From assembly GCF_030159995.1 (NCBI RefSeq), contig NZ_BSNM01000003.1:600923-664922 (forward strand): a stretch of 64,000 bases of DNA, read 5' to 3'. The notes beneath the pieces are model-generated. The model saw only the letters and a program-made list of their open reading frames with translations. It had not been told where the DNA came from and searched no databases. How positions within the stretch are numbered: position 1 is the stretch's first letter; every line of letters starts with the position of its first letter. The DNA is from Litoribrevibacter albus (GTDB lineage Bacteria > Pseudomonadota > Gammaproteobacteria > Pseudomonadales > Litoribrevibacteraceae). The translations under genes and the position numbers were made by a program. Shown piece after piece: positions 16,134 through 25,256 of the stretch.

Positions 16134-17840
16134 TCAATTTTCGATGAACTTCTGCAATTGTGTATTGATTTGATTGACTGAGCGGTTGATTCGTAACGCT
16201 AACTCCAACAAACGTTCGGTATTTTCCGTCGTTTGTCTGGAAACGTCCCGAATATTGTCGATACCTGAATTGATCTCATTGCTGATACCCGCTTGCGTTT
16301 CTGCCGCTTCAGACAGTTGTATGTTTTGAGCCTGGATTTTCTCAATGGCGTGACTGACACTCTCAATCATTTCATTGGTTTCCATGGCTTTTTCTTTACT
16401 GGTGTTGAGACTTTCTTTGCCTTTGTCGATGGTACTGACAGCATTAATAGCGCCTTGCTGTAGTTGCTCAATCATCCTGTTAATTTCTTCGGTGGATTCT
16501 TGAGTCCGACTGGCTAAGGTTCTTACTTCGTCCGCCACTACCGCAAAACCACGACCCTGTTCCCCGGCACGTGCAGCTTCAATTGCCGCATTCAGTGCTA
16601 ATAGATTAGTTTGTTCGGCAATGCCTCGAATCACATCGAGTACACCTCCAATGTTTTGGCTATGTGCTTCGAGATTACCCACGACTTCCGCAACGGCTTC
16701 CATTTCTTCCGCAAAATTTTGCACTGAATTGAGGTTGTCTTCTACGGTTTTGCTGCCTCTTGCGGTTTGTTTTTGAGTCTCAATGGAACTTTGTGCGGTT
16801 TCAGACGCAATGCTGTTCATGTCCGTGGTAGCGTTGGCCATCTCATTCATTGAGTGAGCCACTCGTTCGGTAACGTCATGCTGATGGGTTGCATCTGCTT
16901 GGGTTTGTTGTGTAATGCGTTCCATGTCTTCAGTGCTTTGGGTTAGTTCTTTAACCTGCTCATTGATGTCTTTTAACGTAGTCGCCAAGCGTTTCATGAG
17001 ATGATTAAAGGCACTGGCGATGTCGCCAATTTCATCCTGAGGTTCACTGACCAGCCGTTGATCCAAATTGCCTTCGCCTTCTGCGATATCTAACAGGGCG
17101 GATTTTACTTCCCTTAACCGTTCAGAAATCAGTTTCCTGAACATAAAGAAAAGTAAGCCTATGGTGCCGCCCAAGACAATCAGAATGATCACTGCAATTT
17201 GAGTATTGAGGCTTGTTGCATAAGCTAATTGCTCATCGATTGGCACCTGAACTTCGAGAATGCCTCGTACATCATTTAACTGCCAACCCGTTTTCGGGGT
17301 GTCCGGGTGGGAGTTATGACAATTCACACAGCCCTGAGCCACCATAGTGTCAGCCAGTGCGACACGTACCACTTCTTTATCATTGATGGTTTCTACTGTG
17401 GAGAAGGTTTTCTTCGGATCTTTATTTAACTCATCCCATGCCGCTTGACCAAAGGCATCCATTTGACGGTTCTTTCGGTTGGGGAAGGGGAAGGGACTGT
17501 AGAGTTTCAAGGTGATGATGTTGTTGTTCGAGAACTCTTTGCTGAGATCATGAATGAAGGTCGCTGGCAGTGGCACAACCCCAGCTTTATCTTTGTGATC
17601 GTAATGGGGGCGAATGCCATCTACAGGTAAGACCTTCTTAATGATGTTTTTTGTGTAATAGCCACGAATGGTTTTGTATTGCTTAACCGTACTTTCCGCT
17701 GATGAGATAGCCCCGGCAATTGCATGTTGTTTAGTAACATTAGGAACGTAGGTAAAAAGAACGATGAGTACAACGACTAAGATGAGTACGAGTGGGGAAA
17801 ACAACCGGGTACTCAACTTTCCAAAGTAACTTTTGCTCAT
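16134..17840 (-). CDS. methyl-accepting chemotaxis protein with haem-binding DUF3365 sensor
   Basis: 568 residues from the ATG at 17840 (AGGTGG 6 bp upstream); another ATG at 17882 lacks an SD. A membrane segment at ~10-35 precedes a periplasmic domain with a c-type haem motif CVNCH at ~170 inside [16 protein letters not shown], as in DUF3365 (Tll0287-like) sensors. A second membrane segment lies at ~215-238, then HAMP ([10 protein letters not shown] end). The MCP signalling domain follows, with hairpin tip [19 protein letters not shown]. It probably reports redox state, O2 or NO to the CheA-CheW array. It lacks an obvious C-terminal CheR-tether pentapeptide. It stands alone. Confidence 0.92.
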   Translation of the reverse strand: MSKSYFGKLSTRLFSPLVLILVVVLIVLFTYVPNVTKQHAIAGAISSAESTVKQYKTIRGYYTKNIIKKVLPVDGIRPHYDHKDKAGVVPLPATFIHDLSKEFSNNNIITLKLYSPFPFPNRKNRQMDAFGQAAWDELNKDPKKTFSTVETINDKEVVRVALADTMVAQGCVNCHNSHPDTPKTGWQLNDVRGILEVQVPIDEQLAYATSLNTQIAVIILIVLGGTIGLLFFMFRKLISERLREVKSALLDIAEGEGNLDQRLVSEPQDEIGDIASAFNHLMKRLATTLKDINEQVKELTQSTEDMERITQQTQADATHQHDVTERVAHSMNEMANATTDMNSIASETAQSSIETQKQTARGSKTVEDNLNSVQNFAEEMEAVAEVVGNLEAHSQNIGGVLDVIRGIAEQTNLLALNAAIEAARAGEQGRGFAVVADEVRTLASRTQESTEEINRMIEQLQQGAINAVSTIDKGKESLNTSKEKAMETNEMIESVSHAIEKIQAQNIQLSEAAETQAGISNEINSGIDNIRDVSRQTTENTERLLELALRINRSVNQINTQLQKFIEN

Positions 17841-18024
17841 CTCGGCCACCTTTTTGACGAGCTGTGTATGAGTTAAACCCATTTAAAGTGTAGTTCATCC
17901 TTGCGCTAATAACCGACTTTATTGGTGGGGTATTTGTGTTGATTGATGAGCGCGTTTGAACGCTGTAAGGGAAGTATAGACTGTTATGCTTGCTTGAGAG
18001 TTGTCTGTTGGTGGCTTAGGGTGT

Positions 18025-18936
18025 TTAGTTTGTTTCGGAGGCTTCAATCAGCGACTTTTTATCCAAAAGTACCTTATAAATGTATTCACGAAACTTCTTA
18101 ACTCTTGCGGTGGTTCGTAAGTCTTTATGCGACAGTACCCACAAATCGGGTTGAATGTCTTGTATTATCTCAAGGCGCTCCCAATTGGGTTCCCGATCGC
18201 CAGTTAAACAGGGCACTACTGCCAAGCCGAAGCCTTGCTCAATCGCATCTCTAAACATCCAGCTGTTAGTGACCTTACACGCAATTTTAGCTTCCGGCAC
18301 ATGTGCTTTTAGCCACTGAGAAAAGACGGTGTTTTGATCTTCCCAATCAATCCAATGGTGCTGATCTAATGATTGCGGGGTCAATGATTGTGAGGTCAAC
18401 GATTGTGAGCCGAGTGATCGGGATTTGAGATAATTTTTTGCACCGTATATCGCGACGCGGACTTTGCCTACGGAACGACCAACTAATTCAAGATCTGGCG
18501 TGTTAGTGAATCTGATAGCGACATCGGCTTCGCGTCTTAGCAGGTTAACGAATGCTGTAGAGGTCGATAGCGATATCTCTATCTCCGGATAAATGGCGCA
18601 AAACTCTTTGATGTCTTTAATGATCAAGGGATACAGCGCTTCAGGCATAGTGACGCTGATACTTCCTTCTAATTTCTCATCGTAGCCTTGCAGCTTCCTT
18701 TCGACATCTTTGATGAGGTCTTCCACATGGAGGCTGGTGGCAACCAGATCTTCTCCAGCTTGAGTGAGTATAAATCCTTTCGTCGTGCGTTCAAAAATCT
18801 GGGTGCCAAGTGATTTTTCGAAGGCGCGAAGCTGCCTGGACGCTGTGGAATGACTAATTCCAAGAATCTCTGATGCTCTTCTTAATGACCCATGAGAGGC
18901 TACGGCATTGATGATTTGAAGTGTTTCCCATTTCAT
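18025..18936 (-). CDS. LysR family transcriptional regulator
   Basis: 303 residues from the ATG at 18936 (MKWETLQIINAV), the usual LysR start; a TTG at 18996 would add 20 residues. Winged helix: GSLRRASEILGISHSTASRQ, then FEKSLGTQIFERTTKGF. The effector domain follows (VTMPEALYPLI, READVAIRF). It contains an unusual Ser-Leu-rich insert at about residues 170-190 coded by a 15-bp tandem repeat. It is divergent from the lipoprotein gene at 19060, with 123 bp between starts. Confidence 0.9.
   Translation of the reverse strand: MKWETLQIINAVASHGSLRRASEILGISHSTASRQLRAFEKSLGTQIFERTTKGFILTQAGEDLVATSLHVEDLIKDVERKLQGYDEKLEGSISVTMPEALYPLIIKDIKEFCAIYPEIEISLSTSTAFVNLLRREADVAIRFTNTPDLELVGRSVGKVRVAIYGAKNYLKSRSLGSQSLTSQSLTPQSLDQHHWIDWEDQNTVFSQWLKAHVPEAKIACKVTNSWMFRDAIEQGFGLAVVPCLTGDREPNWERLEIIQDIQPDLWVLSHKDLRTTARVKKFREYIYKVLLDKKSLIEASETN
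18366..18425. repeat. in-frame 15-bp tandem repeat inside the LysR gene
   Basis: Four diverged units at 18366, 18381, 18396 and 18411, for example TCAATGATTGTGAGG and TCAACGATTGTGAGC. On the complement they encode a repeated SLTSQ/SLTPQ-type pentapeptide in the effector domain. The length keeps frame. Confidence 0.8.
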
Positions 18937-19059
18937 TGGTGCATTGTTGCACCAGATGATTGCATTATCAATTGTTGTTGGGTGAATTTGAACCAAAGAT
19001 AATGGCGCCGTTTAACGAACATAACAAAAACTTGAAGGTTGGAAAGCCAGGAGAAATTA

Positions 19060-20925
19060 GTGAAACGAGCGTATAAGCGAACATATAAACAAGTACTGGG
19101 CGTCATCATTGCCAGCAGTTTGGTGACAGCCTGTGGTGGCGGTTCATCAAAATCGAGTGGGACTAATGGTGATGTCACACTTGAACAGCCTGAAATTTCA
19201 GAGGTTTCTGTCTCTGGAACGGTGTCTGGGTTGAATGGTGAGCTGGTGTTATCTATAGGGGGTGAAACACTTTCCGTATCAGAAAATGGGGATGTTTCCG
19301 TTGACGGGGTTCAGGCCATTAACTCAGAGGTGGATGTTCGGGTTGTATCTCAGCCAAATGACTTGCAGTGTCAGGCTGTGTTCGAACAGAAGGACTTCAA
19401 TCGTTTATCGGTTGATTGTAATGAACGTCATTGGCAGTCATTGACGTTTGCTGATGCAGAGACCTTTGGTGAGTATCAGGTGGCTAATGTTCAGATGGTC
19501 ATCAATGACAATAACAACGGTATTTTAGTTTGGTTGATGAATCACTTAACCGATGGAAGCTCAGAGCTTTGGGCCAGAGATCTGACTGAAGGCCAATGGG
19601 GCGAGGATTATCGCATCGGTCATAACAATTGTGCATCAGGTGCTGTGAGCGAAACATCGTTCAATTCCCGTATCGTTTCCTTTGCTGTCACCATCAATAA
19701 TAACCAAAACGTAGCTCTGATTTGCGTTGATAAAGACGAAGCCAATGTTCAGATCAGTCGTGTGACGATAGGTGATACAGCTTACCGTTTGTATTTGCAT
19801 GAACGTATTGGTAGTACTTGGTCTCACCCTGAATCACGAGCGGATACCGTATTTCAGAATTTCTCGACTATTTGGCTGAGTAAGTCGAGTATCGCGTCAG
19901 CGGATAACAATGATGTTGTGTTTACCTGGAATAGCGAACTAAAAAATTATGTGTCTGAAAGGCGTGCAGGTATTTGGCAGCACCCGGAATCAATAAATGA
20001 CACCATAACCGATACCTTAACTCAGGTTTCCAGTTATGCCCCCAATGTTGTGATGAACCAATTTGGTGAGACGCTAATCGCGTTTGCTCAGCAGGGACGG
20101 GCGTTAGGTTCGACAAAAGATATTTTTTACAGCGAATACCGGAACGGCCAATGGAGCCACCATGTCAATTATCTCGTAGACGGATTGGCCGTGGATGAAA
20201 CTGAGACCAACAATGATGTGATGACGCTACTCAATGACCAAGGCGATGCTGTCATTGGTTGGACAACGTCTGAACACGGCGCTTTTGTTGCTCATCGAAC
20301 TAATACGATTTGGCAACTTCCAAACAGTGTGGCTGATGCATTAAGTGACGTTGATGCTCTTAATCCGGAGAGTCAGAACCTGCATGGTTTTATGGATGAC
20401 TCAGGAAATATTTCCGTTGTCTGGAGCCAAAATACAGGCATCTTGATGGCCCAATACAAGGAAGGTCATTGGGTTCTGCCTGTTTCTGAAATCGATTATT
20501 TCTTTGAGTTAAACAAAGGGGTAAGCAGTTACCCTGTTATTTCCGGGCGCAATGATGGCTATCTTACTGTAGCTGCTCATGGCGTAGATTTATCCGGTAC
20601 TACTGAAATGATTTTCTTGAAAGAATTCCGTGAGGGTACTTGGAGTACTGTCAGTTTTGATGAACCGTATAGTCCGGGTCAAGGAAGTCATGATTACAGC
20701 TATGACTTGAAATTTGCGATGAATAATCGCGGAAATGCTTATCTTACCTGGGCGGGACATTATTCTGTGACGGATCGGGGTGGCCTGTATGTCGGTAGCT
20801 ACGCTGCCCATTCTGATAAGGATCAGATTACAGTTGATGAGGGTGCTGGTGAGAATAAGGGGGATGAAAGCGCGGAAGAAGGTAACGGGACTTTTCCGGA
20901 GATATTAGAACTTGAACCTCGCTAA
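19060..20925 (+). CDS. large secreted lipoprotein, probable beta-propeller-like repeats
   Basis: 621 residues from the GTG at 19060 (AGGAGA 8 bp upstream); an in-frame TTG at 19039 is weaker. The signal peptide ends in a lipobox LVTACGGGSS, so the protein should be lipid-anchored. The mature part has recurring blocks with W-x-H/L-P-x-S and Asp-rich turns (TWSHPESRADT, IWQHPESINDT, WQLPNSVADAL, HWVLPVSEID), spaced about 50-70 residues, alternating with hydrophobic strands. That suggests a beta-propeller. An acidic tail follows (EGAGENKGDESAEEG). I do not recognise a family. It is divergent from a LysR gene. Confidence 0.75.
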   Translation: MKRAYKRTYKQVLGVIIASSLVTACGGGSSKSSGTNGDVTLEQPEISEVSVSGTVSGLNGELVLSIGGETLSVSENGDVSVDGVQAINSEVDVRVVSQPNDLQCQAVFEQKDFNRLSVDCNERHWQSLTFADAETFGEYQVANVQMVINDNNNGILVWLMNHLTDGSSELWARDLTEGQWGEDYRIGHNNCASGAVSETSFNSRIVSFAVTINNNQNVALICVDKDEANVQISRVTIGDTAYRLYLHERIGSTWSHPESRADTVFQNFSTIWLSKSSIASADNNDVVFTWNSELKNYVSERRAGIWQHPESINDTITDTLTQVSSYAPNVVMNQFGETLIAFAQQGRALGSTKDIFYSEYRNGQWSHHVNYLVDGLAVDETETNNDVMTLLNDQGDAVIGWTTSEHGAFVAHRTNTIWQLPNSVADALSDVDALNPESQNLHGFMDDSGNISVVWSQNTGILMAQYKEGHWVLPVSEIDYFFELNKGVSSYPVISGRNDGYLTVAAHGVDLSGTTEMIFLKEFREGTWSTVSFDEPYSPGQGSHDYSYDLKFAMNNRGNAYLTWAGHYSVTDRGGLYVGSYAAHSDKDQITVDEGAGENKGDESAEEGNGTFPEILELEPR

Positions 20926-20954
20926 TCACTTCCTTTCGATGTAATAAAAGTCAG

Positions 20955-20999
20955 CATCCACCTTGGACTCATTGTATTACACTGAGTCCAAGGTGGATG
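20955..20999. terminator. bidirectional hairpin between lipoprotein and DAHP synthase genes
   Basis: A 17-bp perfect stem, CATCCACCTTGGACTCA with its complement at 20983-20999, and an 11-nt loop. It lies in the spacer between convergent genes. No strong T-run follows on either strand, so termination strength is uncertain. Confidence 0.65.
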
Positions 21000-21019
21000 T
21001 TTATATAACGTACCAACTT

Positions 21020-22222
21020 TTATCCCATCAATTCATGCAACTCACGCAATAGCGTTTCAGTTTGATTCCAGCTGATACACGCATCGGTGATTGATAAACC
21101 GTAGGTAAGGTTGCCATCGTTTTCAGGGCCCTTCATTCCTTGATTTCCGGGTTCAATGAAGCTTTCAAGCATGACACCCGCAATGCCTGAAATCTGTTTA
21201 TGACCGTTGATTCCTTGTCGCAGTTTTACAACGTCCATAGCAATAGGGATTTGGCGCTCGTGTTGTTTTTGAGAGTTGTCATGGCTGCAGTCCACAATCA
21301 CTTTCGGATGTAATTGATTGTCTTGTGCCGCTTTTTCAAGTTGCTCAAGTGTGGCTCGAATACTCACCTCATCGTAGTTGGTAATGCCTCGGCCACCACG
21401 AAGTACGATGTGAGTATCCGGGTTTCCTGGTGTGTCCAACATGGCAATCTGTCCATCGATGTCCATACCTAAGCAGTGATGGCTTCGGCTGGCTGAGATC
21501 ATCGCATTAATAGCATTTTGTACCGTGCCGTCAGTTCCGTTTTTGATACCCACCGGCATTCCTAAGTGGCTGATCATTTCACGGTGGATTTGTGATTCCG
21601 AGGTGCGAGCACCAATGGCGGTCCAGCTGATTAAATCGTCCAGGTACAGCATAGTCATTGGATTCAGAGCTTCAATGGCTAGCGGTAAGCCCATTTCCAC
21701 CAGGTTCAACAGCAATGCTCTTGAGCGCGTCAAACCAAGTTGAATGTCGCCTTTATCGTTGCGTTCAGGATCGTACGCCAGACCTTTCCAGCCCGTGGTG
21801 GTACGAGGTTTTTCAACGTAAGCACGCATCACGATCAACAAACGATCGGACAGTTGTTCATTTAATGCGGCAAGTCGGCGACCGTAATCTAATGCGGCTT
21901 TTTCATCGTGGAGGGAGCAAGGGCCGGTAATGACCAGAAGCTTTTGAGATTCGTTAGGCGTGTCGGAGAGGAGGTCTGAAATTTGTTGGCGGTGCTTATC
22001 AACTTGAAGAGCCAGTTGATCCGCCAGAGGAAGTCGATGTTTCAATGCTCTGGGGGTTTCCAGCGGTCTGACCGCGAGACTCTTTTCCAGAGGTTGATTG
22101 GCATCGTTGGCTGCGCTGTTATCAGGAGGCTGATGAGTGCTATCCAGATTCTGATTGTCTGTCGCTGTTGAGCAGCAGTCATCACTTAATGCGGATTCTT
22201 GTTTGTCTAGTCGAGTAGTCAT
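21020..22222 (-). CDS. class I 3-deoxy-7-phosphoheptulonate (DAHP) synthase
   Basis: 400 residues, about 45 longer than E. coli AroF/G/H. The extra is a polar N-terminal tail (residues 1-50). Core motifs are intact: LLVITGPCSLHDEKAALDYG, MRAYVEKPRTTTGWKG, GARTSESQIHREM, GIKNGTDGTVQNA, LRGGRG and IVDCSHDNS. It joins phosphoenolpyruvate and erythrose 4-phosphate, the first step to aromatic amino acids. The paralog (AroF/G/H) cannot be decided from the core alone. A leader peptide ending in a Phe/Tyr run and an attenuator upstream suggest regulation by charged tRNA-Phe or tRNA-Tyr. Confidence 0.95.
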   Translation of the reverse strand: MTTRLDKQESALSDDCCSTATDNQNLDSTHQPPDNSAANDANQPLEKSLAVRPLETPRALKHRLPLADQLALQVDKHRQQISDLLSDTPNESQKLLVITGPCSLHDEKAALDYGRRLAALNEQLSDRLLIVMRAYVEKPRTTTGWKGLAYDPERNDKGDIQLGLTRSRALLLNLVEMGLPLAIEALNPMTMLYLDDLISWTAIGARTSESQIHREMISHLGMPVGIKNGTDGTVQNAINAMISASRSHHCLGMDIDGQIAMLDTPGNPDTHIVLRGGRGITNYDEVSIRATLEQLEKAAQDNQLHPKVIVDCSHDNSQKQHERQIPIAMDVVKLRQGINGHKQISGIAGVMLESFIEPGNQGMKGPENDGNLTYGLSITDACISWNQTETLLRELHELMG

Positions 22223-22307
22223 TGTGGTTATTCCTTTAGATTTTCATTCTTCCCCAAAACTTGTTAGGCGTTTACAGTGGTTCAAAATCAACATTCTGAA
22301 TAACCAT

Positions 22308-22357
22308 AAAAAAACCCCGATCAGCTGACTGCTAATCGGGGTTTCTTGGCAGTCGGC
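22308..22357 (-). terminator. attenuator of the DAHP synthase gene
   Basis: Leftward transcript: a 10-bp stem (plus strand 22312-22321 with 22335-22344, ACCCCGAT / ATCGGGGT) runs straight into seven U (22308-22314), a strong intrinsic terminator 86 nt before the start codon. A competing helix pairs plus-strand GACTGC (22327-22332, in the terminator loop) with GCAGTC (22349-22354), giving mutually exclusive folds. Confidence 0.75.
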
Positions 22358-22394
22358 TGGAGTTTGCCGGGCTGCCTGTGATTTTTGTCTTATC

Positions 22395-22580
22395 TCAGCG
22401 GGTGCCCAGCATTTGGCTAAAGTAATAGCCAAAGAAAAACTCTGAGGAGCACCAATACGCAACAACATTCTTAACGCTTTTTACAGAAGAAGCACTTTTT
22501 ACACTTACAGCAAAAATACCGCATCCATTAGTGGTACGGGTAATAAGGCTGTTTGAAGTCATTGCATTTAATCTGTTCAT
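22395..22580 (-). CDS. leader peptide of the DAHP synthase attenuator
   Basis: A short frame whose last codons read Tyr-Trp-Cys-Ser-Ser-Glu-Phe-Phe-Phe-Gly-Tyr-Tyr-Phe, then SQMLGTR and stop at 22395. Six aromatic codons in seven positions are expected for attenuation by aromatic amino acid supply, as in pheL. The start is uncertain: ATG at 22580 or 22562 (61 or 55 residues), neither with a strong SD. The stop lies about 50 nt before the terminator stem. Confidence 0.65.
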   Translation of the reverse strand: MNRLNAMTSNSLITRTTNGCGIFAVSVKSASSVKSVKNVVAYWCSSEFFFGYYFSQMLGTR

Positions 22581-22643
22581 TCTTCGGATAATAACCCAGT
22601 TAGTCAGGATTGCAACCTCTACATAAAAAATTAACAAAAGAGC

Positions 22644-22710
22644 CCAGACATAGGGTGCGTTACTAAATATTAAGGCTTGGATCTCGGGGGTAGACCCGAT
22701 CAGTGTCTGG
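22644..22710. ncRNA. possible structured element between DAHP leader and TonB receptor gene
   Basis: A closing stem CCAGACA / TGTCTGG (22644-22650 with 22704-22710) encloses a hairpin TCGGG / CCCGA (22684-22688 with 22695-22699). It could be part of the DAHP leader transcript or the TonB receptor 5' region. No known riboswitch was recognised. Confidence 0.25.
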
Positions 22711-22902
22711 AACGAGCAGAACTCAAAAGCATGGAATTTACCTACCGTTTATCGTGATTTCGTAAGTGTTTCTCAGCTAGGTGATTGTTATCTATTGCTT
22801 AATATCCCTGTGTTTTGTGGTTAAAAGTGTTCCACCTAATTTTTAAATTTCGTGTTCTATACTCAAAAAAATGCGGGGTAAATAGCGAAGGGATAACTTT
22901 CT

Positions 22903-24738
22903 ATGAAAAGGTTTTCAGCAGTATTAATGATGACAGCGCTCGTAAATACTGCTCAAGGAGAGACCAATACTCCCTTTGATATTAAAGGCACCAGTTTGTC
23001 CGAATTGATGTCACTCAAAATCACGTCTTTATCGAAGAAAAAGCAACAGTTAAATCGTGCTCCGGCGGCAGTCTATGTGCTCTCTAGTGATGAGATTCAA
23101 CGCATGGGAGTTACGCATATCGCGGAAGCTCTGCGATTTGTACCGGGTGTTGAAGTTGCAAAGGTGGACTCCAGTCGGTGGGCAATCGGTATCCGAGGGT
23201 TTACGTCTCGTGCATCGAATAAGCTTTTGGTGATGATTGATGGACGAAGTATCTATAGCCCGTTCTTTTCAGGCGTACTTTGGGAAGAAAAGGATGTTGT
23301 GTTAGCTGATGTCGATCGGATTGAGGTAATTCGAGGGCCAGGTGGCGCTGTCTGGGGAGCAAATGCCGTTAATGGCATCATCAATATTATTTCCAAAAAC
23401 AGCAGTAAAACGGTCGGCACTTTGGTGGAGGGAAAGGTCACCTCTGAACAAAATGGCATGATCCAGGCGAGGCAGGGTTGGAAAGTTTCTACAGATTCTT
23501 ACCTCAGGTTCTATGTGAAGCAAAGAGAACGTTCCGATACCGGGCATGATGTTACCAACGACGACAGTCTCCATCGTCAGGCCGGTTTCCGTTTTGATCA
23601 TAACTTTGATCCAAAGACGAGTCTTACCCTACAAGGCGATATTTATCGGGGTGAGATAGGCTCCATGAATACCACCGAACAACCTGCCGGACAGAAGCAA
23701 CACGGCGGTAACTTTCTGATGAATTGGTCACATTCCGCCACATCTGATCGGCGACATGGTTTTCAAGCGTTTTATGATGCCACAGATCTTGAGGTCACCG
23801 GGCTTCAGGATCGACGTAATACCTTGGATGTGTCCTATCAGGTTCAGCAAAACTGGTCGCAGAATGAATTGGTTGTTGGAGCAGGGTATCGTCGGGTCCG
23901 AGATGATGTTGATACCATGTTTATTTCCCCCGAACATCGTACCAATGAAACCTTTAATGCGTTTTTCCAAAATGATCTTGCTTTGATGAAAGATCTTCAT
24001 TTCATCTTTGGAACAAAATACGAAGACAACGATTATACCGGGAGTGAATGGCAACCTAATGTTCGTTTGTCTTACTTTGTTTGGGATTCTTTGCTCTGGA
24101 CGTCATGGTCAAAAGCGGTGAGGGTTCCGACCCGGCTGGAAACGGATATCACCATTCCCGGTCTGAATGGCGATAAGTTTACTTCCGAAGAAGCAACGGT
24201 GTATGAGTTTGGTTGGCGCAAGCGTTGGTCAACTATGTTGCAAACTGACATCACCCTATACCAATCAGACTACGACAGCCTGTTGTCGCTTGAACTGGAT
24301 GGCATCCGTAATAAGCTCGCTGGTCGAACTCGTGGTGTTGAGATCAGTGCAAGTATCCAACCCATGAAAGAATGGTTGCTGCGTATCAATATGTCTCATG
24401 CGGAAATGGATTTGGATGCAGATCATGACAGTTTCGATTTTTCCGACTCAGAATCTCAAGAAGATGGTATGCCACAGAACATGGCTCAGCTTTCTTCGCT
24501 GTTGGATATCGCGGAGGACTGGCAATTAAATGCATATCTTCGTTATGTGGATTCGATTGAAACCAACAACATAGAAAGTTATATGGTTGGTGACCTTTCT
24601 CTGGTCTGGAAAATCAATGACTCACTCACCGCAAATTTAACAGGGAAAAATATCGGAGATGGAAGTCATGAAGAGTGGACTTCCGGCGTACCTGTCGATG
24701 ACGAGTATGGCCTTTCTCTTAAATGGGAGATGCCGTAA
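22903..24738 (+). CDS. TonB-dependent outer-membrane receptor
   Basis: 611 residues: signal peptide (to ~20), then plug domain (APAAVYVLSSDEIQRMG, HIAEALRFVPGVEV, IRGFTSRASNKLLVMIDGR, DRIEVIRGPGGAVWGANAVN) and a short beta-barrel ending in Pro after aromatic strands. Length is at the small end for the family. The substrate is unknown. It is the first gene of a tight operon with a YfiR-like protein, a hybrid kinase and an HD-GYP protein. In such operons the receptor may act as signal intake or anchor rather than nutrient importer (inference). Confidence 0.92.
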   Translation: MKRFSAVLMMTALVNTAQGETNTPFDIKGTSLSELMSLKITSLSKKKQQLNRAPAAVYVLSSDEIQRMGVTHIAEALRFVPGVEVAKVDSSRWAIGIRGFTSRASNKLLVMIDGRSIYSPFFSGVLWEEKDVVLADVDRIEVIRGPGGAVWGANAVNGIINIISKNSSKTVGTLVEGKVTSEQNGMIQARQGWKVSTDSYLRFYVKQRERSDTGHDVTNDDSLHRQAGFRFDHNFDPKTSLTLQGDIYRGEIGSMNTTEQPAGQKQHGGNFLMNWSHSATSDRRHGFQAFYDATDLEVTGLQDRRNTLDVSYQVQQNWSQNELVVGAGYRRVRDDVDTMFISPEHRTNETFNAFFQNDLALMKDLHFIFGTKYEDNDYTGSEWQPNVRLSYFVWDSLLWTSWSKAVRVPTRLETDITIPGLNGDKFTSEEATVYEFGWRKRWSTMLQTDITLYQSDYDSLLSLELDGIRNKLAGRTRGVEISASIQPMKEWLLRINMSHAEMDLDADHDSFDFSDSESQEDGMPQNMAQLSSLLDIAEDWQLNAYLRYVDSIETNNIESYMVGDLSLVWKINDSLTANLTGKNIGDGSHEEWTSGVPVDDEYGLSLKWEMP

Positions 24739-25256
24739 TGCGACGATTCCTGTTCCTCATAAGTTTGTTATTCAGTATTAACGCAGTCAGTGAGGATATC
24801 GTTTATCAGATTAAAGCGTCTTATCTCTATAACTTCCTGCAGTTTGTTCAGTTAGTAGAGCAGCCCGATCGTTCAGAATCCTATTTGAATGTTTGTATTA
24901 TTGGCGAAAACCGATTTGGCGCATCCATCTCTGTGTTGGATGGCGAAACGACCCCTCAAGGGGTGATTCGAATGATTTCCATGACCCACTATAACAAGAA
25001 GAAAACGGTCGAACAGTGTCAGGTGGTATATATTGTAGGTATGAAAAAATCGCTGGCGGTTCGGGTTTTGAATGATGTCGATAATACCAAAGTGCTTACT
25101 ATTGGGGAGTTTCCTTCATTTACCGAGCTGGGTGGTTTTATTGAACTATATATAGAAAATGACAGTGTTCGGTTCAGAATAAACAGTGAGTTGGCAGGGA
25201 ATACCCAGTTCAGGGTGGCGGCTCAACTATTATCTCTAGGTGTGGAGGGCTCATGA
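24738..25256 (+). CDS. YfiR family periplasmic protein (DUF4154)
   Basis: 172 residues from the ATG at 24738 (GGAG 8 bp upstream), which overlaps the receptor stop as TAATG. Signal peptide to ~20 (INAVSE). YQIKASYLYNFLQFVQ is the DUF4154/YfiR signature, followed by CIIGENRFGASISVL and CQVVYIVGM. In P. aeruginosa YfiR is a periplasmic brake on the membrane diguanylate cyclase YfiN. Here the partner is likely the CHASE8-type kinase encoded next, with a 4-bp ATGA overlap. Confidence 0.9.
   Translation: MRRFLFLISLLFSINAVSEDIVYQIKASYLYNFLQFVQLVEQPDRSESYLNVCIIGENRFGASISVLDGETTPQGVIRMISMTHYNKKKTVEQCQVVYIVGMKKSLAVRVLNDVDNTKVLTIGEFPSFTELGGFIELYIENDSVRFRINSELAGNTQFRVAAQLLSLGVEGS

Noticed and set aside
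22244..22468. 74-residue minus-strand frame in the DAHP synthase leader
   Set aside because: It overlaps the aromatic-rich leader frame and runs through the terminator; the other frame explains the Phe/Tyr codon run and the spacing.
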